Positions 1-7,932 of a DNA stretch of 64,000 nucleotides are shown here, in pieces. The stretch's first letter is position 1. Each line of letters begins with the position of its first letter. Both the position numbers and the translations under genes were made by a program. The notes beneath the pieces are model-generated. The model worked only from the letters and a program-made list of their open reading frames with translations. It ran no database searches and had not been told where the DNA came from. This stretch comes from Bacillota bacterium (GTDB taxonomy: Bacteria > Bacillota > Clostridia > Acetivibrionales > DSM-1351): contig JAEWOH010000043.1 in assembly GCA_023460955.1 (NCBI GenBank), positions 124,001-188,000 on the forward strand. Direction: 5' to 3'.

Positions 1-2
1 TG

Positions 3-425
3 GCTGATATTGTTGCTACAATCGCCAATGGTGGTATTAAAAATAACGTTAACCTGCTTGACAGTATATTAAACAGTAGTGGAAACAAGGTCAGAGACTT
101 AAGAGAAACCGGACAGCAAAGAGTATTTTCAAAAGCCACTGCAGACAGGATTATGGAACTCATGGAGGGTGTTATAAGTAATGGAACCGGAAAGAAAGCA
201 AATATGGATCAATACGGAGGTGCCGGAGGAAAGACAGGCAGTGCTGAAACTGGGCAATACATTGATGGTGTAAAAATAACTCAGGCGTGGTTTGCAGGAT
301 ATTTCCCGGCAAGTAAGCCAAAATACTCCGTTGCAGTTTTTATTGAAGATGGCAAGAGCGGTGGAGAAGCTGCAGCCCCAATATTTGCAGAGATAGGGTC
401 AGAAATAATGAGACTTGGGCTGTAA
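3..425 (+). CDS. Penicillin-binding protein, transpeptidase C-terminus (partial)
   Basis: This is the 3' end of a gene that begins before the window; the frame is open from base 3. The KTGSAE box (KTG triad of penicillin-binding transpeptidases) lies about 80 residues from the end. It is followed by the usual stretch in which a Trp-Phe-Ala-Gly-Tyr segment leads into a short Val-Ala-Val-Phe-Ile strand. The product would cross-link peptidoglycan at the outer face of the membrane. The active-site serine and the N-terminal domains lie outside the window, so the class (PBP2/FtsI-like or PbpA-like) cannot be decided. Confidence 0.85.
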   Translation, partial: ADIVATIANGGIKNNVNLLDSILNSSGNKVRDLRETGQQRVFSKATADRIMELMEGVISNGTGKKANMDQYGGAGGKTGSAETGQYIDGVKITQAWFAGYFPASKPKYSVAVFIEDGKSGGEAAAPIFAEIGSEIMRLGL

Positions 426-554
426 ACTTATATACAAATTAACAATATTATCCTATAATTAATTATAGTATTTAGCTAAAAGTCTATTCTCAATGTAGTG
501 GGCCCTGGTACTGGCATAGTTTGTATGTTGGTGTTTGGACGGATCGGGGGGAGT

Positions 555-839
555 GTGGCTCTTTCAATAAATAAGATATCCGAATTTTATACCAGACTTA
601 ATTTATATTATCAACAGAATAGTTACATCAGTGACAAGACTATAAATGTCACATGCCAAACAGGCTATGGGCTTGATAGTGAGCTAGAAGAAAATGGAAG
701 TAACCACGTTGACAGAGTCCTACCGAATGAGAAGACAACAGCAAAACTGCTGCAGAATGATAAAAAGGATAATTTTATAACCAAGTATAATGATGTAATA
801 GCTAGCAATTTTGGTTTTCTTTTTGATGTTAAAGTATAG
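555..839 (+). CDS. Hypothetical small protein
   Basis: A 94-residue reading frame of unknown function that I do not recognise. It is polar, rich in Asn, Asp and Lys, and has no membrane segment or known motif. The GTG at 555 is chosen because a G-rich ribosome site (546-553) sits just before it, although the spacing is tight. An ATG at 525 and a GTG at 498 are in frame but have no ribosome site. It ends 11 bases before the next gene, so the two may be co-transcribed. It could be a chance frame. Confidence 0.45.
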   Translation: MALSINKISEFYTRLNLYYQQNSYISDKTINVTCQTGYGLDSELEENGSNHVDRVLPNEKTTAKLLQNDKKDNFITKYNDVIASNFGFLFDVKV

Positions 840-850
840 GGGGGGAAGTA

Positions 851-1354
851 TTGAAAAGTATAAAACCAGGACGTGGACCGTCTGCCATGGGAGCTTTTGG
901 TGGAATAATAGCCGCTGTATTCGGAGTTTTTTGGATAATATTCGCTGTCAGTATCGGGGCTCCTGCCATATTTCCGTTATTCGGAATACTGTTTATTGTT
1001 ATGGCTTTGGGGGGTGCTGCTTTTAATTATAAGAATGCTACAGGCTCTAACCGGATGTCTGTTTATGACATAACCGATGACAAAGAGGAGCCTGATCCCT
1101 TGCAAGCCAGATTTCACGGACGTGAGAATTCTGAACCTATTAATTCGGAATCTATTAAAAGCGCAGCTGAATTTAAAACAACAGACAATAACACAGACAA
1201 TAACACAGACAGCACAACTGAAAGTATAACTGATAATTCACAAGATAATACAACTGCTCAAACACTCAATTATTGTCCATACTGCAGATGTGAGCTCAGA
1301 AGCAATTATAATTACTGCCCAAAATGCGGCAATGATCTTAGTAATGTAAAATAA
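851..1354 (+). CDS. Membrane protein with C-terminal zinc ribbon
   Basis: A 167-residue protein starting at TTG, preceded by a strong GGGGGGAAG site. Two hydrophobic segments (roughly residues 10-32 and 36-58) form a hairpin in the membrane. A polar linker rich in Asn, Asp and Thr (about 75-138) includes two DNNT repeats. The protein ends in a zinc ribbon with two CPxC knuckles, CPYC and CPKC, about 18 residues apart. Zinc-ribbon tails of this type occur on many uncharacterised clostridial membrane proteins. No specific function can be given. Confidence 0.8.
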   Translation: MKSIKPGRGPSAMGAFGGIIAAVFGVFWIIFAVSIGAPAIFPLFGILFIVMALGGAAFNYKNATGSNRMSVYDITDDKEEPDPLQARFHGRENSEPINSESIKSAAEFKTTDNNTDNNTDSTTESITDNSQDNTTAQTLNYCPYCRCELRSNYNYCPKCGNDLSNVK

Positions 1355-1550
1355 GATAATTGATTCAATTTTTCAATATCTATGCAATTATAAAACTATA
1401 GTTATAACTAAGATGAAACAACGAATTTTTTATACAATATGAAGTACAATTTAATTAATTGTACTTAAGGGTGATATTTGCTTGCTAAGCAGCAGATAAA
1501 GTTATATTAGTTTAAGAAAAATTGACTAAGGATTATATTATGACACATAT

Positions 1551-1591
1551 AGACAAACAGGGATTCTAAATAAATAGAATCCCTGCTGTCT
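1551..1591. terminator. Long hairpin, possible terminator
   Basis: CAGGGATTCTA (1558-1568) pairs with TAGAATCCCTG (1575-1585) over a 6-base loop. The stem extends outward by AGACA/TGTCT across a small bulge. There is no clear T-run on either side, so it could be a processing or protein-binding site instead of a terminator. Confidence 0.45.
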
Positions 1592-1651
1592 AGCGGATGA
1601 TTTAACTTAAAGTCAAGAAACAACAATGAACTGCTTTTGGTTTCCCTGCAT

Positions 1652-1822
1652 TTATCCAATTACTGCTCTAGTTAACTGCGGCCACCCCAGAGGAGCAGAT
1701 GCAGTACCATGAGCACTAACCGGACGCAAGAAATTTTCAATTACGGGTATGGCAGAAAATAAGTTTTCAACTATCAACTCGATCATCTCCCAATGCTCGA
1801 CATTAAAAAAGCCTTGCAAGTC
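1652..1822 (-). pseudogene. Possible gene remnant
   Basis: A minus-strand frame of 56 sense codons with protein-like composition, including the segment RPVSAHGTASAPLGWPQL. It has no good start codon or ribosome site, and a stop codon directly precedes it. It is either the tail of a lost gene or chance. I do not recognise a family. Confidence 0.25.
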
Positions 1823-2016
1823 CTATAATGCTGAATCACACCTATTGGTTACAGTACGACTAACATCATAAAACATAAATTACAACTAAACAACAATTGA
1901 TTGAGAAACAAAGTAGTCCAAAGGTATCATCTCCCAACTTTTTTGGTTAGCTAAACCTTGGCTAATCGGACAAACCTGTGTCCATTGGATACTATAATAT
2001 CACGAGATACTTTCGC

Positions 2017-2043
2017 ATCACATGATACTTCGTATCATGTGAT
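2017..2043. repeat. Perfect 12-bp inverted repeat
   Basis: ATCACATGATAC and its exact complement flank a TTC loop. There is no T-run. It could be a regulator site, a transcript-stabilising hairpin or a scattered palindromic repeat. Confidence 0.55.
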
Positions 2044-2127
2044 ATCTTCGAACCGAAGCTATCACAGTAAATATTATGGCTTCAATAACTTTTTCTATTC
2101 TTAAATGTCTTTTAAAAATTTTACCAT

Positions 2128-2274
2128 TTAAAATAAAGGCTTGTTTCGCGGTTTAACGTTATTTTTATTGTTAAAATCAGAACCATCGTTATCGGGGTTT
2201 ATATTCTTCTCCGATTTATTCTGTGAATTGGATTTTGAAGATTTTTTGTGTTCCTTGTTTCCCTTCTGACTCAT
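2128..2274 (-). CDS. Small basic hydrophilic protein
   Basis: A 48-residue protein dominated by Lys, Asn, Ser and Asp, with no hydrophobic segment. The start at 2274 (MSQKGNKEHK) is set by AAAGGAG eight bases upstream; an earlier in-frame ATG at 2349 has no such site. Small, disordered, Lys/Asn/Ser-rich proteins of this kind are common in spore-formers, sometimes as spore components, but nothing here proves that. It is divergent from the ThrE-like gene pair. Confidence 0.6.
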   Translation of the reverse strand: MSQKGNKEHKKSSKSNSQNKSEKNINPDNDGSDFNNKNNVKPRNKPLF

Positions 2275-2440
2275 AAAAAATGCTCCTTTCTGTTTATATT
2301 GGGTTGATTTTCTGATAATATAATTTGATGAATTGTCTTTTTTATTCAATAGTGTACTTTTATTAAACTAAAGATGGACAAGATAACAGTAAAATAGAAC
2401 AAAAAAGTTTATTATTTTGTTATAGTTGAGGGATTTATTA

Positions 2441-3202
2441 ATGGAAGCAAAAAAAGTAGCAGATATAGCAACTTCGGCTGGGGAAATCCTTTTAAGCAAT
2501 GGTGCCGAGGCATACAGAGTTGAAGAAACAATTAAGAAGATATGCGGCTCGTATGGTTTTAACGGTGAGTGTATATCTACCTCCACAGGCATTTTTATTT
2601 CTATTTCTGATGCAGAGGGTGAATTCGTCACGTCTGTCAAAAGGATTAATCAAAGGCGTGTAGACCTTTATAGAGTAGAACTTATCAATTCTTTTTCAAG
2701 AGGCCTTTCTGAAAACCCATTGTCCTATGAAGAGGCTAAAAGCAGACTAAAGGAAATATACAATGCACCGAATTTTTCACTTGGAATAAGGCTTTTGGCA
2801 TCAGGGTTTACAGCTTTTTCATATACACTGTTTTTTAACGGGGGTATTTTAGATGCAATGGTCTCTCTATTTATTAGTTTCGGTATTTATCTTCTCCTGG
2901 AATATATTTCAAAAATAGGTTCCTTTCAATTTCTTGAATATTATCTGTCGGGCTTTATTATTGGAGCAGTAAGCCTGGGAATCAGCACTGTCTTTCCCGG
3001 GATAAATAAAGACAACGTTATTACAGGGGCTATTATTGTGCTGTTGCCCGGAGTTGCTCTAACCAACGGCATTAAGGATTTACTTTATGGGGACTATGTG
3101 TCTGGCGTTGCTAAGTTTGGTGAAGCGATGCTGATAATAGTTGCTATGGGTGTGGGTATTGTAACGGCACTATCAATCTTTATACACTGGTTAACACCTT
3201 AA
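2441..3202 (+). CDS. ThrE-type exporter, N-terminal half (DUF1212 family)
   Basis: A 253-residue protein that begins with the conserved soluble region of the ThrE (threonine/serine exporter) family: AGEILLSNGAEAYRVEE near residues 15-32, followed by the STSTGIFIS stretch. Five hydrophobic segments follow from about residue 115. In ThrE of Corynebacterium one polypeptide has ten membrane spans; here the protein is split and this is the larger half. The next gene supplies the other half, 55 bases downstream. The start at 2441 is set by GAGGG eight bases upstream; a TTG at 2426 is in frame. The likely role is export of small amino acids or related solutes, but the substrate is unproven. Confidence 0.85.
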   Translation: MEAKKVADIATSAGEILLSNGAEAYRVEETIKKICGSYGFNGECISTSTGIFISISDAEGEFVTSVKRINQRRVDLYRVELINSFSRGLSENPLSYEEAKSRLKEIYNAPNFSLGIRLLASGFTAFSYTLFFNGGILDAMVSLFISFGIYLLLEYISKIGSFQFLEYYLSGFIIGAVSLGISTVFPGINKDNVITGAIIVLLPGVALTNGIKDLLYGDYVSGVAKFGEAMLIIVAMGVGIVTALSIFIHWLTP

Positions 3203-3257
3203 GGATTAATAACACCAGAGAAATAGTATTTTGGGATTTTTGAATCAGGAGGATTGT

Positions 3258-3716
3258 ATGACGACTTCTCAGATAATACAGGTTGTAATTGCTTTTTTTG
3301 GAAGCATATTTCCGGCAATTCTTTTTAATATAGACAGAAGAAAAATTGGTTGGGCTGGTCTCAGTGGAGCACTAGGATGGTTTATATATCTATTGGTTAA
3401 TAATAACGTACACAATGCAATAGCAGCAACCTTTGTCGGCGCTGTAATTGTAGGCTGCTACAGTGAGGCATTGGCTCGAAGGCTGAAAACCCCGGCATTT
3501 GAGTTCCTTATTCCAGGTATATTTCCCTTAGTGCCGGGGTTTACCGCATACACCTCGCTGAGACATATTGTAGAAGGCAACATGTCAGAGGCATTTAACA
3601 AAGGTATACTGGCTTTAGCTGTAGGAGGGAGCATTGGCTTTGGAATCATGCTGTCCACTGCTATTTTTAAGTTTATAACAAAAGTCAGAAAGAAACGTGC
3701 CTCTGCAAAGGCTTAG
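3258..3716 (+). CDS. ThrE-type exporter, C-terminal half (DUF3815 family)
   Basis: A 152-residue membrane protein with about four hydrophobic segments and the family signature LIPGIFPLVPG near residue 92. It matches the small partner of split ThrE exporters and should form a complex with the product of the preceding gene. The ATG at 3258 has GGAGG five bases upstream; an earlier in-frame codon at 3231 lacks a site. It ends in a basic tail. Confidence 0.85.
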   Translation: MTTSQIIQVVIAFFGSIFPAILFNIDRRKIGWAGLSGALGWFIYLLVNNNVHNAIAATFVGAVIVGCYSEALARRLKTPAFEFLIPGIFPLVPGFTAYTSLRHIVEGNMSEAFNKGILALAVGGSIGFGIMLSTAIFKFITKVRKKRASAKA

Positions 3717-3874
3717 ATAATTAATAAGGATATAATTATTAAGAACCGGACACCGGGTTATATTCGGGAAAAGTTTGATAACAGATGGAATTTTATTTAT
3801 AATGGAGTAGCTGGTTGGATTATAATGGTAAAAATAACACAAATTTACAAATACAACGTAGAAGGAGTATTTAC

Positions 3875-4651
3875 ATGGAGAAAATAGCAATATCTATCCG
3901 GAATCTATATATGAGCTACGGCACTAAACAGGTGCTTAACGGAATAAATATTGAGGTACCTAAGGGACACATTATCGGATATATAGGTCCGAATGGTGCC
4001 GGAAAGAGTACTACAGTTAAAATACTTCTGGGGCTGATAAATAATTACAATGGGACTGTAGAAGTTCTTGGTGAAGACATTTCTAGCGGAAATATTGAAT
4101 ATAAACGTAAAATTGGTTACGTGCCTGAAACAGCTGAGATATTTGATAACCTTACTGCACGGGAGTACATAACCTTTTTGGGTCAAATGTATGGTATAAG
4201 TTATGAAGAAACAGATAAAAAAGCTGAACAGCTTATGAAGCTGTTTGATATTGAACAGGTGTATGATTCAAGAATTACATCCTACTCAAAGGGAATGAAA
4301 CAGAAAGTCTTAATCATCTCAAGCCTTATCCACAATCCGGATATCCTATTTTTTGATGAGCCTTTAAGCGGGCTTGATGCTAACAGTGTAATGGTTTTCA
4401 AGGAAATTATGAGTAATCTCGCCAAACAAGGCAAAACTATTTTCTATTCTTCACATATTATGGAGGTAGTGGAGAAAATTAGTGACCGGATTATACTTAT
4501 AAATAACGGCAGCATTGTTGCAGACGGCTCTTTTGAGCAGCTGAAGCAGCAAAGCAAGGAAGGCAGTCTCGAAGAAATTTTTAATCAGTTAACCGGTTTT
4601 GACAAGCACCAGCAGCTGGCAGAGGACTTTATAACGGTAATCAGTACATAA
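3875..4651 (+). CDS. ABC transporter ATP-binding protein (export type)
   Basis: A 258-residue nucleotide-binding subunit. Walker A is GPNGAGKS near residue 36, the signature is YSKGMKQK near 137, and Walker B is ILFFDEPLSG near 157, followed by the switch His in SSHIM. This arrangement is typical of ABC-2/CcmA-type exporters, which usually handle drugs, lipids or peptides. It pairs with the permease gene 63 bases downstream. The start is fixed by GAAGGAG shortly before ATG 3875; an upstream in-frame codon at 3815 has no site. Confidence 0.9.
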   Translation: MEKIAISIRNLYMSYGTKQVLNGINIEVPKGHIIGYIGPNGAGKSTTVKILLGLINNYNGTVEVLGEDISSGNIEYKRKIGYVPETAEIFDNLTAREYITFLGQMYGISYEETDKKAEQLMKLFDIEQVYDSRITSYSKGMKQKVLIISSLIHNPDILFFDEPLSGLDANSVMVFKEIMSNLAKQGKTIFYSSHIMEVVEKISDRIILINNGSIVADGSFEQLKQQSKEGSLEEIFNQLTGFDKHQQLAEDFITVIST

Positions 4652-4714
4652 AGAGGATAATAAAGCCGCTAGTTGTCTTGTAAAAAGTCATAAGAGAAGG
4701 ATAAAGAGTGTATT

Positions 4715-6373
4715 ATGAAAGAGTTTATATTATTGAAACTGTTGGATGGGGCAGCCGGACTCCTCAAAAAAAATGAGAATGACTATTTTCAGCTGCGAAC
4801 AATATTAAAAGTAAAGCTTACTTTGGATTCCAGAAATGTTCCGACTCTACTATCCGGTACAAATAATATTGAGCAAAGAAATATCCCGCTGCTGTCAATG
4901 CTGATGTACGGCTTTATGGGTTTGATGATGTCTGTTTTTGTTTGGATTCCCTTTTCAACCTTTTACAAAATGAATATAATTCTTGGAATGGTTATTTTCA
5001 TGATACTGGCTACAATGGTATCTGACTTTTCAACAGTACTTTTAGATGTAAGAGATAAAAACATTCTTATGTCCAGGCCAATAAAGGAGAAAACTGTTAA
5101 GCTTGCAAAGACAATACATATAATGTTTTATTTATTCCGGATAACTCTTACACTGTCCGGCCCCACAATAATTATGTGTCTGTTTAAGTACGGCCTGGGT
5201 TTTTCACTGGTACTGCTTTTTGAAACAATAATGATATGCGGCTTTGTAATGTTCCTTACATCGATACTTTACTATATAATACTCAGCTTGTTTGACGGAG
5301 AAAAATTAAAAGACATTATTAACTATTTTCAAATTGCCCTTACAATTTTTATTACAATTGCTTATCAATTTATAAGCAGGATGTTTGATGTGTCAAATGT
5401 AACCATCAGCTTTACACCTAAATGGTGGAATTATTTATTGCCTACAACCTGGTTTGCTGCGCCGCTTAGCATAATAACCGACAAAAATTATTCTCAGTTT
5501 TATATTTTGTCTTCGGCTTTAGCTTTGATTATCCCTCTAGTTTCATTTACAGCTTATATAAGGTTTATAATGCCCTACTTTGAAAAAAATCTTCAGAAAT
5601 TGAACAACAACAATGGAAAGTACCGAAAAAAGAAAACTTCCGGTATTCTGGAGTTTTTTTCTGCATTAATTTGTCCCGATAAGCAGGAGAGGGCGGTATT
5701 CAGATTTACAAATGATATGATTGCCAGTGAAAGGAGACTGAAGCTTCAGCTTTATCCAAGTCTTGCTTTTGCAGTAATAATGCCCTTTATATTTATATTT
5801 ATTAGTTTTTCTGAAGGAAACATAATGGAAACATTTAGAAATCTGAAGCATAGCAATTCCTATCTGAGTGTATACATTGGTATTGCAATGGCTAGTATAT
5901 CGGTTAACTTTATAAGCAGAAGTGAAAAATTCAAGGGTGCGTGGATATATAAAGCTCTGCCGGTAGAAAAGCCCGCCGTATTTTTAAAGGGAGCTTTGAA
6001 AGCTTTTATTTTCAAATTTAACGTTCCTTTGATTTTCGTAATAAGCTTAGTTATAATTTTCTTTTACGGTCCGAGGATAATACCTGATTTACTGCTGATG
6101 TTTGCAAATATGTTTCTGCTATTGATATGTTTCTTCAAAATATCCATAAAACAGTTACCTTTTTCACGTGATTTTCAGAATATGCAGCAGGGAACAAATA
6201 CCGGCCTGTCCTTTTTACTGCTGCTTATGGCAGGAATTCTGGCCTTGCTTCACTACGGAGTAACATTCATACCATTCGGCGTTACAGTAAACATTGCTTT
6301 ATCTGCAATAATTACAGCTATTTTATGGCACAGTTGCTTCAAGCTGACATGGAGTAAGGTGGAGTGTAATTAG
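4715..6373 (+). CDS. ABC transporter permease, large multi-span
   Basis: A 552-residue integral membrane protein with roughly 12 hydrophobic segments in two clusters (about 60-290 and 340-545), separated by a basic loop rich in Lys. The first 60 residues are cytoplasmic. It lies directly after the ABC ATPase gene on the same strand and is the obvious membrane partner. The size and layout match bacterial ABC-2-like export permeases that act with a single ATPase. The substrate is unknown. Confidence 0.75.
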   Translation: MKEFILLKLLDGAAGLLKKNENDYFQLRTILKVKLTLDSRNVPTLLSGTNNIEQRNIPLLSMLMYGFMGLMMSVFVWIPFSTFYKMNIILGMVIFMILATMVSDFSTVLLDVRDKNILMSRPIKEKTVKLAKTIHIMFYLFRITLTLSGPTIIMCLFKYGLGFSLVLLFETIMICGFVMFLTSILYYIILSLFDGEKLKDIINYFQIALTIFITIAYQFISRMFDVSNVTISFTPKWWNYLLPTTWFAAPLSIITDKNYSQFYILSSALALIIPLVSFTAYIRFIMPYFEKNLQKLNNNNGKYRKKKTSGILEFFSALICPDKQERAVFRFTNDMIASERRLKLQLYPSLAFAVIMPFIFIFISFSEGNIMETFRNLKHSNSYLSVYIGIAMASISVNFISRSEKFKGAWIYKALPVEKPAVFLKGALKAFIFKFNVPLIFVISLVIIFFYGPRIIPDLLLMFANMFLLLICFFKISIKQLPFSRDFQNMQQGTNTGLSFLLLLMAGILALLHYGVTFIPFGVTVNIALSAIITAILWHSCFKLTWSKVECN

Positions 6374-6451
6374 TTTGATACGCAAATGGAATTATATAAC
6401 ATTATTGTTTTAAAAGGTTAAATATACCGAACAAAATAGCACATTTGTCAA

Positions 6452-6480
6452 TTGACTTATTTTAATATCATTATTATACT
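6452..6480 (+). promoter_or_regulatory. Predicted sigma-A promoter of the MFS gene
   Basis: TTGACT (6452-6457), a 17-base spacer and TATACT (6475-6480), about 35 bases before the TTG start at 6516. Confidence 0.6.
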
Positions 6481-6515
6481 TTGTCTATAAACGCTACGAC
6501 AAAGGGGTAATATCG

Positions 6516-7793
6516 TTGAAAAACAAACTGTCTCAAAATCATCTCATCGCAACTCTTTTCCAGGTTAAGGGCAATCCAAGGGCCTGTTTATTAACCGAGC
6601 CACTATGGGGAATACCGTACAATCTTTTTCTTCCTTTTGCAACATTATATATGTATGCTCTGGGCGTAAAGGATGAACAGATAGGGCTTCTGCTGACTGT
6701 AGGGATGATTTTGCAGGGAGTAGCCGCACTTCTGGGGGGAATAATTACAGATAAATTTGGTCGGCGATGGATTACTTTCTTAATTGATATAATTTCATGG
6801 AGTGTTCCATGTATTTTGTGGACTTTTTCACAAAACTTCTGGTGGTTTCTGGCTGCAGCCATATTCAACAGTTTTAATTTAATAACTGCAACATCCTGGC
6901 AATGTCTTCTTGTTGAGGATTGTGATTCCAAGAAGCTTGTAAATGTATTTACCTGGGTCAATATCTCCGGACTTTTGGCGGTATTCTTCGCACCTTTGTC
7001 TGCAGTGTTTGTATCAAGGTTTACACTTGTTCCTGCTGTAAGAATTCTTTATGGGATTTCCTTTGTTATGATGACTGTAAAATTTATAATTTTATATATT
7101 TTCAGTACTGAAACAGAACAGGGCAAAAAACGTATGGAGGAGACAAGGGAAGAGTCAATATGGTCTTTATTCCTGGGCTACAAGGATATTTTTATGAAAT
7201 TGATTGGCTCCGGACAGATGCTTTTGGTATTGGCTATTTTTATAGCAATAAATATCTCAAGTATAACAATAAACAACTTTTTTGGACTTTATATAACGCA
7301 AAATCTCAATATCCCTGAAAGCTACGTTTCACTGTTTCCAATAAGCAGGGCTGTTATTATGCTTTTATTCAGTTTTCTCTTCCAGTCCTGGATAAACCGT
7401 TTGAAATACAGACCTGTATTGATATGGGGCTTTATTATATACATTTTCAGCCATATCTTGCTTCTTATTGAAACAGCTCAGAGTACTATCCTAATTGTCG
7501 GGTACACTCTTCTTGAAGCAATCGCTTATGCATTGATTATTCCAAGAAGGGATTCACTTGGTACACTATTTATTGATAAGCAGGACAGGGCTAGAGTTAC
7601 TAGCCTTATATTTGTAGTAATGCTGGCAGTTTCATCACCATTTGGTACCGTTATAGGTTGGCTTTCTTCTGTAAACAGACAGTATCCGTTTATGTTGAAC
7701 ATTGTATTGTTTGGATTGATGACCTTGGTTATTACAAACTCCAAAGCTATTGCAAAACATGACAGTGAAGAGGAAGCTCAAGAGGCTGATTAA
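6516..7793 (+). CDS. Major facilitator superfamily transporter
   Basis: A 425-residue protein with about 12 hydrophobic segments. The MFS loop motif GGIITDKFGRRW lies between segments 2 and 3 (about residues 73-85), and there is a longer polar central loop near 203-220. The start is a TTG with AAAGGGG eight bases upstream. The substrate cannot be deduced; drug or sugar efflux is possible. It is monocistronic by spacing and has its own promoter at 6452-6480. Confidence 0.85.
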   Translation: MKNKLSQNHLIATLFQVKGNPRACLLTEPLWGIPYNLFLPFATLYMYALGVKDEQIGLLLTVGMILQGVAALLGGIITDKFGRRWITFLIDIISWSVPCILWTFSQNFWWFLAAAIFNSFNLITATSWQCLLVEDCDSKKLVNVFTWVNISGLLAVFFAPLSAVFVSRFTLVPAVRILYGISFVMMTVKFIILYIFSTETEQGKKRMEETREESIWSLFLGYKDIFMKLIGSGQMLLVLAIFIAINISSITINNFFGLYITQNLNIPESYVSLFPISRAVIMLLFSFLFQSWINRLKYRPVLIWGFIIYIFSHILLLIETAQSTILIVGYTLLEAIAYALIIPRRDSLGTLFIDKQDRARVTSLIFVVMLAVSSPFGTVIGWLSSVNRQYPFMLNIVLFGLMTLVITNSKAIAKHDSEEEAQEAD

Positions 7794-7857
7794 AATTTTA
7801 TACTCCATATTAATATTTTGTATTATAAATGTTAAGAAATTTTTAAGACTCTGTAAC

Positions 7858-7886
7858 TTGGTGTCATCGTCTACATATGGTATAAT
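7858..7886 (+). promoter_or_regulatory. Predicted sigma-A promoter of the MoxR/VWA operon
   Basis: TTGGTG (7858-7863), a 17-base spacer and a perfect TATAAT (7881-7886) preceded by TGG, giving an extended -10. It lies 46 bases before the first gene of the operon. Confidence 0.65.
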
Positions 7887-7932
7887 ATGGTGGATAAACA
7901 AATAAGAAGAAGTGACAGAAAGTGAGAGTCTA

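Larger units (their letters stand above)
1355..2127. other. Gene-poor stretch with hairpins and a possible gene remnant
   Basis: No intact gene is visible in this 0.77-kb gap. It contains a long hairpin at 1551-1591, a 12-bp perfect palindrome at 2017-2043 and a minus-strand frame of 57 codons at 1652-1822 that may be what is left of a gene. The rest is AT-rich sequence with nothing I can name. Confidence 0.6.

Noticed and set aside
811..1026. A 71-residue frame overlapping the zinc-ribbon protein gene
   Set aside because: It is an off-frame reading; the 851-1354 frame has a strong ribosome site and clear domains.
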